DNA from: Faecalispora jeddahensis
Lineage (GTDB): Bacteria; Bacillota; Clostridia; Oscillospirales; Acutalibacteraceae
Direction: 5' to 3'
Assembly: GCF_000577335.1 (NCBI RefSeq)
Contig: NZ_CBYL010000023.1
Location: forward strand, 1 to 56,682
DNA: 56,682 nt
In this document: one piece after another, positions 31,618 through 38,605 of the stretch
How positions within the stretch are numbered: the stretch's first letter is position 1
Layout of the letters: the number at the start of each line of letters is the position of its first letter
The notes under the pieces: model-generated
Database searches by the model: none
What the model saw: the letters and a program-made list of their open reading frames with translations, nothing else
What the model was told of the DNA's origin: nothing
Program-made: the position numbers and the translations under genes

Positions 31618-32205
31618 ATGATGAATTACATTTGGGCTGGAATGATTCTGTTCAGTTGTATCTGCGCTTTGCTGACCGGGCGGCTGCCGGAGCTGTCCGA
31701 TGCAGTGCTCTCCGGCGCGGCAAGTGCGGTTCAGCTGGTGATTGTTCTGCTGGGCATGATGTGCGTATGGACGGGTCTGATGAAAATTGCAGACGCCGGA
31801 GGGCTGACAAAGCTGCTCAGCCGGATGTTTTACCCTGTGATGAGGCTGTTGTTCCCCAAATACCCGAAAGACAGCGCCGCCATGAAGGCGATCTGCATGA
31901 ACATAACAGCAAATCTGCTGGGGCTGGGAAACGCGGCTACACCGCTGGGGATCGCCGCTATGAAAGAGATGAGCCGCGTCAATAAACGGCCGACAGAAGC
32001 CGACAATAATATGGTGATGTTTGTGGTCATCAACACGGCGTCGATCCAGCTGGTGCCTACCTTTATGGGAACGCTGCGGGCGCAGTATGGTTCTGCTCAG
32101 CCCTTTGATATTGTGCCTGCCGTATGGCTCGCTTCCATTGTGTCGCTGGGGCTGGGGATTTTGGCCGCAAAACTGCTGGAAAGGCGGGAAAACAGGCTTG
32201 GCTGA
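31618..32205 (+). CDS. spmA: Spore maturation protein A
   Basis: This 195-residue membrane protein of the nucleoside-recognition/gate family, with SpmB, is needed for full dehydration of the spore core. Key segments are VIVLLGMMCVWTGLMKIADAGG, the gate motif ITANLLGLGNAATPLGIAAM and MFVVINTASIQLVPT. GGGTGAAG lies before tandem ATGs at 31618 and 31621. CATATGTATG at about 31594 resembles a -10 for a sporulation sigma factor, without a clear -35. It overlaps spmB by 8 nt. Confidence 0.93.
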   Translation: MMNYIWAGMILFSCICALLTGRLPELSDAVLSGAASAVQLVIVLLGMMCVWTGLMKIADAGGLTKLLSRMFYPVMRLLFPKYPKDSAAMKAICMNITANLLGLGNAATPLGIAAMKEMSRVNKRPTEADNNMVMFVVINTASIQLVPTFMGTLRAQYGSAQPFDIVPAVWLASIVSLGLGILAAKLLERRENRLG

Positions 32206-32719
32206 TATAGGGAGCGTGGTGGTACCGGCCACGATTTTTTTTATTCTCGTTTTCGGCTTTCTTAGGAAGGTGCCGGTGTTTGACGTCTTTGTCAGCGGAG
32301 CCAAGGAAGGCGCTATTTCGTGCTTTGAAATCCTGCCGTCCCTGGTGGGGCTGATTCTGGCAGTAAACATGCTCAGTGCGTCCGGTGCGCTGGATTTGGT
32401 CGCGTCCTTTCTTCGGCCGGCAGCACTGGCGCTCGGCCTGCCGCCGGAGGTGATGCCGCTGGCGCTCATGCGTCCCGTCTCCGGCAGCGGATCAAACGCG
32501 CTGCTGCTGCAGCTGTTCCGCGATTACGGGCCGGACAGCTTTGTCGGGCGCGTGGCCTCTGTGATGAACGGTTCGACCGAAACCACCTTTTACGCGATCG
32601 CCGTGTACTTCGGTGCGGTGGGAATCAAAAAGACCCGCCATACGATCCCCGCAGCCCTTACGGCCGATTTGGTGGGGTATATTGCTTCGGTGTGGGCGGT
32701 TCGTATCCTTTTTTTGTGA
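32198..32719 (+). CDS. spmB: Spore maturation protein B
   Basis: This 173-residue partner of SpmA has VVPATIFFILVFGFLRKVPVFDVFVSGAKEG, ILPSLVGLILAVNMLSASGALD, MRPVSGSGSNALLLQLFRDYGPD and the STETTFY motif. The TTG at 32198, overlapping the spmA stop, gives a family-length N-terminus; the upstream open frame is a shadow of spmA. A sporulation-specific role is expected. Confidence 0.92.
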   Translation: MADIGSVVVPATIFFILVFGFLRKVPVFDVFVSGAKEGAISCFEILPSLVGLILAVNMLSASGALDLVASFLRPAALALGLPPEVMPLALMRPVSGSGSNALLLQLFRDYGPDSFVGRVASVMNGSTETTFYAIAVYFGAVGIKKTRHTIPAALTADLVGYIASVWAVRILFL

Positions 32720-32818
32720 CGGTAAAGAGGATCAAATGCTTCCTCTTCAATGGCGGGCATGCCTCCCGCTTCAAAATTCCTAATAAATATACAGTTCAAT
32801 CGGGAAAAATCAATGCAC

Positions 32819-32850
32819 AAGGGAGCGTGTTTCATGAAACACGCTCCCTT
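32819..32850 (+). terminator. Terminator after spmAB
   Basis: AAGGGAGCGTGTTTCA with its exact complement forms a 32-bp perfect palindrome 100 bp past spmB. It has no long T run. Confidence 0.6.
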
Positions 32851-32946
32851 TGAATGGTTTTGATTCCGACAAGGAATATACAGAAAATAAGAGTGCCTTT
32901 TTCGGGAAAAAACAGCAGGAATGCCGGATGAGAGCAGTTTTGGGTA

Positions 32947-32975
32947 TTGCGTATTCAGTCGGATTTGGGTATAAT
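32947..32975 (+). promoter_or_regulatory. Promoter of coaX
   Basis: TTGCGT is followed after 17 bp by TATAAT, 34 bp before the ATG. Confidence 0.75.
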
Positions 32976-33008
32976 AACCTTCGTGAAAAATCGGGGGAGG
33001 ATGCACTT

Positions 33009-33779
33009 ATGCTCTTAACGCTGGATATCGGCAATACGAATATTACGATTGGTGGTTACGAGGGGAAGAAGCTTCGATTTGTATCCCGAATGGCGACCGA
33101 CCGTTCCCGAATGGAGGATCAGTACGCAATCGAACTGCGCGATATCCTGGATATTTACGGGGTAAAGGTGATAGATGTTACAGGGGCAATCATCGGCTCG
33201 GTGGTGCCGCCGGTAACGACCTATATTACCCGTGCCATTCGAAAGCTGACTAAAATAGAGCCTGTTGTCGTCGGGGAAAAAACCGTGACCGGGCTGAATG
33301 TTCGCCTGAACCCACCGGAAGCGCTGGGCGCGGACCTGGTGGCGGGCTGCGTGGCGGCGGTTGAGCTGTACGGCGGCCCCTGCATTATATGGGATATGGG
33401 CACGGCTACGACGGTCTCTGTGATCGACAGCAACGGCAGTATGCTGGGCGGCTGCATTATTCCCGGCGCGGGCATCAGCATGGAGGCGCTTACCTCCCGC
33501 ACGGCTCAGCTGCCGGCTATCAGCATGGAAGCGCCGGATAAGGTGGTCGGCACCAATACGGTGGACTGTATGCGCTCCGGCCTGATTTACGGACAGGCCT
33601 CCATGGTGGACGGAATGTGCGACCGAATTGAGGAAGAGCTTGGTGTAAAGTGCAAGGTGATTGCCACCGGCGGACTGTCGCACGACATCGTTTCCTATTG
33701 CCGGCGCGAGATTATTTACAGCTGCAATCTGCTGCTGGAGGGTCTGCGGATGCTGTATGAAAAAAATCTGCCGGTATAA
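33009..33779 (+). CDS. coaX: Type III pantothenate kinase
   Basis: This 256-residue ASKHA-fold kinase catalyses the first step of coenzyme A synthesis. Motifs are LLTLDIGNTNITIG (phosphate loop), NPPEALGADLVAGCVAAVELYG, IIWDMGTATTVSVI and GGCIIPGAGISMEAL. GGAGG lies 8 nt before the ATG at 33009, right after a promoter; the longer frame would begin upstream of that promoter. Confidence 0.95.
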   Translation: MLLTLDIGNTNITIGGYEGKKLRFVSRMATDRSRMEDQYAIELRDILDIYGVKVIDVTGAIIGSVVPPVTTYITRAIRKLTKIEPVVVGEKTVTGLNVRLNPPEALGADLVAGCVAAVELYGGPCIIWDMGTATTVSVIDSNGSMLGGCIIPGAGISMEALTSRTAQLPAISMEAPDKVVGTNTVDCMRSGLIYGQASMVDGMCDRIEEELGVKCKVIATGGLSHDIVSYCRREIIYSCNLLLEGLRMLYEKNLPV

Positions 33780-33783
33780 ATAT

Positions 33784-33812
33784 TTGACACAGACTATTCT
33801 TTTTGCTATACT
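33784..33812 (+). promoter_or_regulatory. Promoter of the SMR-exporter transcript
   Basis: TTGACA is followed after 17 bp by TATACT. Confidence 0.85.
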
Positions 33813-33822
33813 AAAATAAAGT

Positions 33823-33934
33823 TTTATAGGATTCCGCGGCATCTGCCGGTCTGGATCAGGATAAAACACACAGGATACTGTGTTCACAGAAGGATGCAGC
33901 CTGGGAGGTCTCTAAGATTTCCCAGGCATTTTTT
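33823..33934 (+). promoter_or_regulatory. ykkC-class (guanidine-I) riboswitch with terminator
   Basis: The leader contains TATAGGATTCCGC, a short GGC/GCC hairpin, GGTCTGGATCAGG, AAAACACACAG/CTGTGTTCACAG and AAGGATGCAGCCTGGGAGG. This parallels the ykkC core (UAGGGUUCCGC, GGUCCGAGAG, ACACGG, AAAAGCCCGGGAG). Its 3' element GCCTGGGA is also the left arm of a terminator (33899-33934, T6), as expected for a switch that turns on an exporter. The ACACGG block is altered here, so ligand class rests partly on the downstream SMR gene. Confidence 0.72.
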
Positions 33935-33965
33935 CTGTGATGAACAGAAAGGAGTTGTAGCAAAA

Positions 33966-34286
33966 ATGCAATGGGTCTTTTTGCTGATCGCAGGATTGTT
34001 TGAGGTGGTTTGGGCGGTCGGGCTGAAGATATCCGAAAACTTCAGCAAATTAGTCCCCAGTGCGGTGACGATTGTGGGGCTGATCGCCAGCATGTATTTT
34101 CTGTCGCTGTCGCTCAAAGAGCTGCCGATCGGCACCGCCTATGCCATCTGGACGGGGATCGGCACGGCTGGAACGCTGATTTTCAGCATCTTCTGGTTTC
34201 GAGAGGCGATCACTCTGCCGCAGGTGCTGTGCGTCATGATGATCATCGGCGGGGTAGTGGGGCTGAAATTGCTGTCGCCCTCTTAA
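33966..34286 (+). CDS. SMR-family guanidinium exporter (SugE/Gdx-like)
   Basis: This 106-residue four-helix transporter has the membrane Glu in GLFEVVWAVGLK (about residue 13), GTAYAIWTGIGTAGT and a C-terminal GVVGLKLLSPS. The WAVGLK and WTGIG motifs favour the Gdx/SugE guanidinium branch over EmrE-type multidrug pumps. AAGGAG lies 11 nt before the ATG. The riboswitch upstream supports guanidinium as substrate. Only one subunit gene is present, so it is a dual-topology homodimer. Confidence 0.9.
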   Translation: MQWVFLLIAGLFEVVWAVGLKISENFSKLVPSAVTIVGLIASMYFLSLSLKELPIGTAYAIWTGIGTAGTLIFSIFWFREAITLPQVLCVMMIIGGVVGLKLLSPS

Positions 34287-34316
34287 AGATTTTCAAATCC
34301 AAAATAAAAGGGAACA

Positions 34317-34359
34317 TCGGTGTCGTTATTATCTGTATCGATTATAATGATACCGATAT
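34317..34359 (+). terminator. Imperfect hairpin after the SMR gene
   Basis: ATCGGTGTCGTTATTATC and GATTATAATGATACCGAT pair over 15 of 18 positions, followed by ATTTCTTTAT. Confidence 0.55.
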
Positions 34360-34535
34360 TTCTTTATAAAAATAAAATGGTTTTCATTAAAAACTATAAT
34401 AAGTACATTGGTATCTTTGTACTTTGGGCTGAAAACAGAGGGGAACGAATTCTGTTCCTCAGGCAGTAGAACAGCGGCTGATAATGAACCGCGGTTACAG
34501 CTGCATTTTGAATCTTCCGGGAGGAGGGGATATCT

Positions 34536-34856
34536 ATGAAAGTAAAGCTGGTTGGCTTTTTCAGCTTGGTTGTACGGATGGTGGTGGTTCTGGGCTTTTT
34601 TCGCTGTATCAACTGGCTTGACAACCGGTCTGCTTTTTCACTCGCAGTTGTTTTGCTTTTGATGAGTTTTTTTGAAAATGTCTGGCGCTGGCTGTGGAAC
34701 AAACGAAAACAGAAGTACGATTTGTCCGGGGAAGCGCAAAAGCCCTATTATTCCAGCTTTGAACTGTCAGGGTATTCGACAATTGATGCGTTTTGCCGGC
34801 TGAAGAAAAAGGTCAAAACATTTTTGGGGGATAAAAACGAAATGAAAAACCGTTGA
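34536..34856 (+). CDS. Hypothetical small membrane protein
   Basis: I do not recognise this 106-residue protein. Two hydrophobic segments (about 5-22 and 33-49) precede a basic region (RWLWNKRKQKYD) and a soluble tail ending in a lysine-rich stretch. GGGAGGAGGGG lies 8 nt before the ATG, so translation is likely. It is followed by a strong terminator and has no obvious partner. Confidence 0.65.
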   Translation: MKVKLVGFFSLVVRMVVVLGFFRCINWLDNRSAFSLAVVLLLMSFFENVWRWLWNKRKQKYDLSGEAQKPYYSSFELSGYSTIDAFCRLKKKVKTFLGDKNEMKNR

Positions 34857-34882
34857 TTCCTCTTTGATCAATCAGTTCTATG

Positions 34883-34924
34883 AAAAACATTGCCCGGCAG
34901 GTTTCCCTGCCGGGCAATGTTTTT
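34883..34924. terminator. Strong bidirectional terminator
   Basis: A perfect 19-bp stem (AAAAACATTGCCCGGCAGG) with a TTTC loop lies between convergent genes. Confidence 0.88.
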
Positions 34925-34956
34925 CAGCTTTTTATCGAAATTTAGGTGATTGCATG

Positions 34957-35616
34957 TTAAGTAAGGCTGCCGATCCGGGTGTTCAGCCAGTTCAGCAGCA
35001 GGTGCTTCGCGAATGGCTCTGTTTCAAACCGGGTGCACAGTTCGTCCAGCTGGGCATACGAATACCCGAACTCTTCCTCGAACAGCTCTTCGCACCAGAC
35101 CAGCTCCTTTAAATAAGAAGCCACTTCTTCCGCGTGAGAGAAAACATGCAGGCTGAGCTGAAAATCCTCGCGCTGCCAGTACCGGTTAAACCGGCTGCAA
35201 AAACGGCGCAGGGCTGTTTCCCGCTGTTCCCCGGTGCGCTGCCATACGGCGCTCAGTTCGAAAACAAAGCCGCTCATCGCAAGGCGATGGGGAGAATCGG
35301 TTGTCTGAACCATCTCCAGAAGCTCCGCCGTGGACTGGATGGGTACCATCAGACGATCGTTTTCGGGGTGAAGCACATAGTAAAACACGGTGGGAAGAAA
35401 AATATACTGCACAAAGCCCAATACGGATTCAGTGTCCGGGTAGCAGGCCCAGTTGCTGTCGAGCAGAAAGCGCCGCTCGTCCGCAACGCAGGCGTTGACG
35501 AAAACAGGCTGCCGGAGTTCCTCCGGCGGCACAAACAGGTCGTTCCACACGTCCTGCTTTCCGAGGGTCCACTCCCAGAATCCGGGCTGCTGATATTTAC
35601 AGGCCGGGCTGCGCAT
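34957..35616 (-). CDS. Hypothetical protein co-transcribed with rpsD
   Basis: I do not recognise this soluble 219-residue protein. It is rich in aromatic and acidic residues (GFWEWTLGKQDVWNDLFVPP near the N-terminus; VFSHAEEVASYLKELVWCEELFEEEFGY later) and mostly helical, without membrane segments. GAGG lies 8 nt before the ATG. It starts 5 nt after the rpsD stop, so it is probably expressed with ribosomal protein S4. No function is inferred. Confidence 0.65.
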   Translation of the reverse strand: MRSPACKYQQPGFWEWTLGKQDVWNDLFVPPEELRQPVFVNACVADERRFLLDSNWACYPDTESVLGFVQYIFLPTVFYYVLHPENDRLMVPIQSTAELLEMVQTTDSPHRLAMSGFVFELSAVWQRTGEQRETALRRFCSRFNRYWQREDFQLSLHVFSHAEEVASYLKELVWCEELFEEEFGYSYAQLDELCTRFETEPFAKHLLLNWLNTRIGSLT

Positions 35617-35621
35617 GGCGG

Positions 35622-36215
35622 TTACCTCGAATAGTACTCAACGACCAGCTGATCGTTGACTTCCACCGGAATTTCTTCACGGTTGGGCAAACGGGTCAGC
35701 GTGCCGCTGAAGGCGTTGAAATCGCGCTCCAGATAAGGAACAGCGAACCCCCTGCCGTCCAGAAAATTGGTACGGAACAGCTCGTTGCTTCTGGATTTTT
35801 CACGCAGCGTAATAACATCACCCGGCTGAATTGCATAAGACGGGATCGAAAGTTTCTTGCCGTTCACCAGAATGTGGCCGTGTGTTACCTGCTGGCGAGC
35901 CAGACGAATGGAGTTGGCAAACCCGATTCGGTATACCATGTTATCCAGACGGCACTCAAGCTTCTGCAGCAGAGCATCGCCGGTCTTGCCTTTGGATTTT
36001 TCCGCCGCGCGGTAATAACGGACCATCTGTTTTTCCAGAATGCCGTAGTACGCCTTTACCTTCTGTTTTTCGGTCAGCTGCATGCTGTATTCCGAAACTT
36101 TTCTTCTCTTGTTGAATGCCAGTGCGCCCGCGCGGTTCATGGCCTTGGGGTGCCCGCAAACATTAACCCCCAACCGGCGGCATTCCTTAAAACGAGGGCC
36201 TCTTCTTGTTGCCAT
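35622..36215 (-). CDS. rpsD: 30S ribosomal protein S4
   Basis: This 197-residue primary 16S rRNA-binding protein organises the 5' domain of the small subunit. The N-terminal region ([20 protein letters not shown]) lacks a full zinc-cysteine set. The S4 RNA-binding domain is [41 protein letters not shown] (about 88-130). GGAG lies 10 nt before the ATG. It is encoded alone, away from the alpha operon, as in Bacillus, where S4 represses its own leader. A second, zinc-type S4 elsewhere in the genome is possible. Confidence 0.95.
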   Translation of the reverse strand: MATRRGPRFKECRRLGVNVCGHPKAMNRAGALAFNKRRKVSEYSMQLTEKQKVKAYYGILEKQMVRYYRAAEKSKGKTGDALLQKLECRLDNMVYRIGFANSIRLARQQVTHGHILVNGKKLSIPSYAIQPGDVITLREKSRSNELFRTNFLDGRGFAVPYLERDFNAFSGTLTRLPNREEIPVEVNDQLVVEYYSR

Positions 36216-36373
36216 TCCTGTCTGTCTCCTTTATTCGTTTCTGATTTTGCAGTCTAAAAGTTAGCGAACGCTAACTTTGGGGCAGCGACCCCCGCCGCAA
36301 ATAGCTGTTACAGTGAGCGCGTCCATGATTAGGTACGCACAAGATGATCGTGTTAGAAAAAACTAACAAAAGC
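36216..36373 (-). promoter_or_regulatory. Structured rpsD leader, possible S4 autoregulatory site
   Basis: The 5' leader of about 150 nt holds GGGG-N6-CCCC (36279-36292) directly beside a perfect hairpin AAAGTTAGCG-AA-CGCTAACTTT (36257-36278), about 40 nt before the start. Neither hairpin has a terminal T run. By analogy with other stand-alone rpsD genes this may bind S4 protein. That role is inference. Confidence 0.5.
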
Positions 36374-36402
36374 ATTATAGCAGATTCAGGTTCCGTTGGC
36401 AA
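36374..36402 (-). promoter_or_regulatory. Promoter of rpsD
   Basis: On the minus strand TTGCCA (36397-36402) is followed after 17 bp by TATAAT (36374-36379). Confidence 0.8.
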
Positions 36403-36531
36403 GAGCGGATTCCGGATTTTTTCGGTTTGTGTGCAGGTGCAGCCCGATTCGGGATGAGTGAGAAGATCGTGTGAAATCGGGCTCTGCCAAAATGGTTTCG
36501 CTGCGGAATGCGCCGTTCTGTACCGGCGGGG

Positions 36532-36870
36532 TCATGACATGATTACGCCCCGCAGGCCATCGAGCAGGAATTCCTCAAAGCTGTTTGCCGCGCCCCAGTC
36601 AAAACGGAACAGCCCTTCTCCGCCGCCTCCGCTGACGTAGTGCATGCGGGTTCTGCCCTCAAAATCATCCAGCGTCACCGTAAGGGTCAGGCGGTTGCTG
36701 GCCCGCCAGTAGTGCTTTTCATAAATCAACACCACGCACTGGCCGGCGCCTCTCGCGTTCACGGTGTAGCTGTCGATCTGCTCGCCGGTGATGCTTCCCT
36801 GCACAATGATTTCATTGATTCTCTGCATCGCGTCGAATAAGCTGATCGAAAGAAAAACAGTGTTTTCCAT
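36532..36870 (-). CDS. DUF6054-family protein (copy 2)
   Basis: This 112-residue alpha/beta protein pairs with the neighbour at 36915. Shared features are the N-terminal (V/F)FxSxSxxxAxxRxNxxI, a central QxVxxxYxKxYxRxxxxLxxxxxLDDxxGxTRxHxxxG core and a C-terminal FDxGAAxxFxxxxxxxLxxxI. The pattern recalls DUF6054, small proteins of unknown function in Clostridia. AAGGAGG lies 8 nt before the ATG. Last gene of an operon led by the HTH-desulfoferrodoxin regulator. Confidence 0.7.
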   Translation of the reverse strand: MENTVFLSISLFDAMQRINEIIVQGSITGEQIDSYTVNARGAGQCVVLIYEKHYWRASNRLTLTVTLDDFEGRTRMHYVSGGGGEGLFRFDWGAANSFEEFLLDGLRGVIMS

Positions 36871-36914
36871 CGGGGAAATCCTCCTTCATACGTGATTTAA
36901 AATAATTGATCGAG

Positions 36915-37253
36915 TTACGGATCAGGCAGAATCGAATCCGATAAAGCCTCTTTCATCCAATTTTGAAAGGCAGCCGCCGCGCCCAGATCGAAGTCCCAGG
37001 TTTTGACGTCGGTGCCGGAAAAATGAACCCGGGTCGTTCCGGTCAAATCATCCAGAACGGCCTGCATCACCAGATAATCGCGCCCGGTGCGCATGTAATA
37101 TTTTCGGTATGCCGTAGCCGCAACCTGTTTTCCTTCCGGTGTGTTTAACCGGTAAACCTCGAACGCCCAGCCACTCATCGCGCTGTCGATCCTCTTGTTC
37201 AGGCGTTCCAGCGCCTCTTCTACCGAAAGGGAAACGAAAAACGTCATTTCCAT
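36915..37253 (-). CDS. DUF6054-family protein (copy 1)
   Basis: This 112-residue paralogue of the next gene has the same length, spacing and core (ATAYRKYYMRTGRDYLVMQAVLDDLTGTTRVHFSG; WDFDLGAAAAFQNWMKEAL). The pair probably arose by tandem duplication and has diverged to roughly 30% identity by eye. AGAGG lies 8 nt before the ATG, which overlaps the regulator's stop by 10 nt, so the three genes are translationally linked. Function unknown; the regulator suggests a link to redox stress. Confidence 0.7.
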   Translation of the reverse strand: MEMTFFVSLSVEEALERLNKRIDSAMSGWAFEVYRLNTPEGKQVAATAYRKYYMRTGRDYLVMQAVLDDLTGTTRVHFSGTDVKTWDFDLGAAAAFQNWMKEALSDSILPDP

Positions 37254-37855
37254 GATGTTCGCCTCTTAGGACTGACGCTTACCCGAAACAGGCCGTGCTG
37301 ATTGCAGTAAGCGTACAGCATCCCTGTGCCGGTCATCGCAAAGCGGGCCTCGGGGTTTTGCTCCGGGTACAGCTTTTTCATCTGAATCTGATCCGGCGTG
37401 ATCAGGGCAAGAAATGAAATAAAGTGATCCTTTTCCATCGGGTGCCTGAGCGTAACATAATACTCATTTTCTACCTGCTGCACGCAGACGCCGTGCGCCT
37501 CATCGGCTTCCTCCGCTTCCTGCACCGGCAGGGTGATGCCGCAGCAGGTAAACGAGCCCTGGCCAAGCGAGTGGATCACATTCCCACATACCGGGCAGAC
37601 ATAAATGCAGGTGCGCAGCATGTTGCCGGAGCGGTTGCTGTTGGTCACCTGTTCCCCCGATAAAAGCTCCGCAACGGAGACACCGAGTGCCTTCGCCAGC
37701 GGCTCCAGAAGAGAAATATCCGGCAGGCCGCGCTGCGTTTCCCATTTGGAAACAGCCTTGTCGCTCACGGCCAGCAGATCAGCCAGCTGACGCTGGGTAT
37801 ATCCTTTTTTCTCACGCAGGAATTTTATCGTGGTTCCCGTCACATACTGTATCAT
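37244..37855 (-). CDS. XRE-family HTH regulator fused to a desulfoferrodoxin domain
   Basis: The 203-residue fusion has an N-terminal XRE helix-turn-helix (residues about 9-65: RQLADLLAVSDKAVSKWETQ). A complete desulfoferrodoxin-like module follows. The Fe(Cys)4 centre I has CPVC (87-90) and CC (104-105), spaced as in desulforedoxin. The superoxide-reductase centre II ligands are His121, His138 (RHPM), His144, Cys184 and His187 (YCNQHG). All ligands are present, so the domain could bind iron and sense or reduce superoxide. GGGAG lies 9 nt before the ATG. It leads the operon with two DUF6054 genes. Confidence 0.88.
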   Translation of the reverse strand: MIQYVTGTTIKFLREKKGYTQRQLADLLAVSDKAVSKWETQRGLPDISLLEPLAKALGVSVAELLSGEQVTNSNRSGNMLRTCIYVCPVCGNVIHSLGQGSFTCCGITLPVQEAEEADEAHGVCVQQVENEYYVTLRHPMEKDHFISFLALITPDQIQMKKLYPEQNPEARFAMTGTGMLYAYCNQHGLFRVSVSPKRRTSWK

Positions 37856-38290
37856 ATGAAAATTCTCCCTTTGCAGTTGTCCTTCTGCTGAAAATGATGG
37901 ATTTCTTCCCCGTTGAAAGTGGAAAGAAACTGCCGTAGTCTGTCAAACGGCCATTCTTCGCCAGAATAACAAATATGCAGCCCCAAAGCAACCTACGCTT
38001 TGTAGAGAGGAAAACGGGGCAGAGGCGATACTATCAGTATGCCCTCAGAAAAAGCAGTTGTCAACAGACCGTAGGGAAAGTCGTGCAGCCGCAAAATCAT
38101 TCTACGGTTTTGCTTGCAGCGTTTCTGTATGTCTGTAGGGCGGTCACGCCCCGAAAATCAGTCCCATAGAACAACCATCCTTTTTCTTTGTTGGTTTTGC
38201 CACCTTCTTTGCTATGTTCTTGACGACCCGCATGTTTTTCGGCAGGCTCTGTCCAGAAAGGTTTCGATGAGAAAGCCCGCCGCAGAATTC
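37856..38290. other. Intergenic region without recognised gene
   Basis: About 430 bases lie between the divergent regulator and the ileS promoter. A good -35 box (TTGACA, minus strand, about 37940-37945) for the regulator operon lacks a matching -10. No coding signal seen. Confidence 0.45.
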
Positions 38291-38319
38291 TTGACAAAAT
38301 ACGTGTTTGGTGGTAGCCT
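38291..38319 (+). promoter_or_regulatory. Promoter of the ileS T-box transcript
   Basis: TTGACA is followed after 17 bp by TAGCCT. Confidence 0.7.
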
Positions 38320-38344
38320 TAGAGCAGTATTTTAAATAACAAAC

Positions 38345-38570
38345 AAAGGCTAAGACGAAGAGAGTAAGCTTTTTACAAAATGCAAAGCGAGCTGGGGAAG
38401 GTGAGAGCCCGGCCAGAGTAGAAAAAGACGAAGATCACTTTGGAGCCGCAGGCTGAATCAGAGTAGGCCGTGCCGGGATTCCCCCGTTACCGGGATAGCA
38501 TATGGCGGTATGTAAAAGGGTGGTATAACGAAGTTTGGCCTTCGTCCTGAATCAGGACGAAGGTTTTTTG
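38345..38570 (+). promoter_or_regulatory. T-box riboswitch (isoleucine, AUC specifier) of ileS
   Basis: A leader of about 225 nt has a stem I region (AGAGAGTAAG...GAGCTGGGGAAGGTGAGAG) and a probable specifier ATC at 38434-38436 in GAAGATCACTTTGGAGC. The T-box is AGGGTGGTATAACG at 38518-38531. The terminator is CCTTCGTCCTGA/TCAGGACGAAGG, T6 (38539-38569). The UGGU that pairs with the tRNA acceptor end is intact although the usual ACCGCG half is UAUAACG. Uncharged tRNA-Ile would allow ileS expression. Confidence 0.92.
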
Positions 38571-38605
38571 TTCGTGTGAGTGTAATATTGTAGGAGGTAC
38601 AGACC

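Noticed and set aside
34394-34702. 102-codon minus-strand frame opposite the small membrane protein
   Set aside because: Lys/Thr-rich shadow without ribosome site.
36257-36278. Perfect hairpin before rpsD as a terminator
   Set aside because: No T run follows on the minus strand and it lies inside the leader, so a regulatory structure is more likely.
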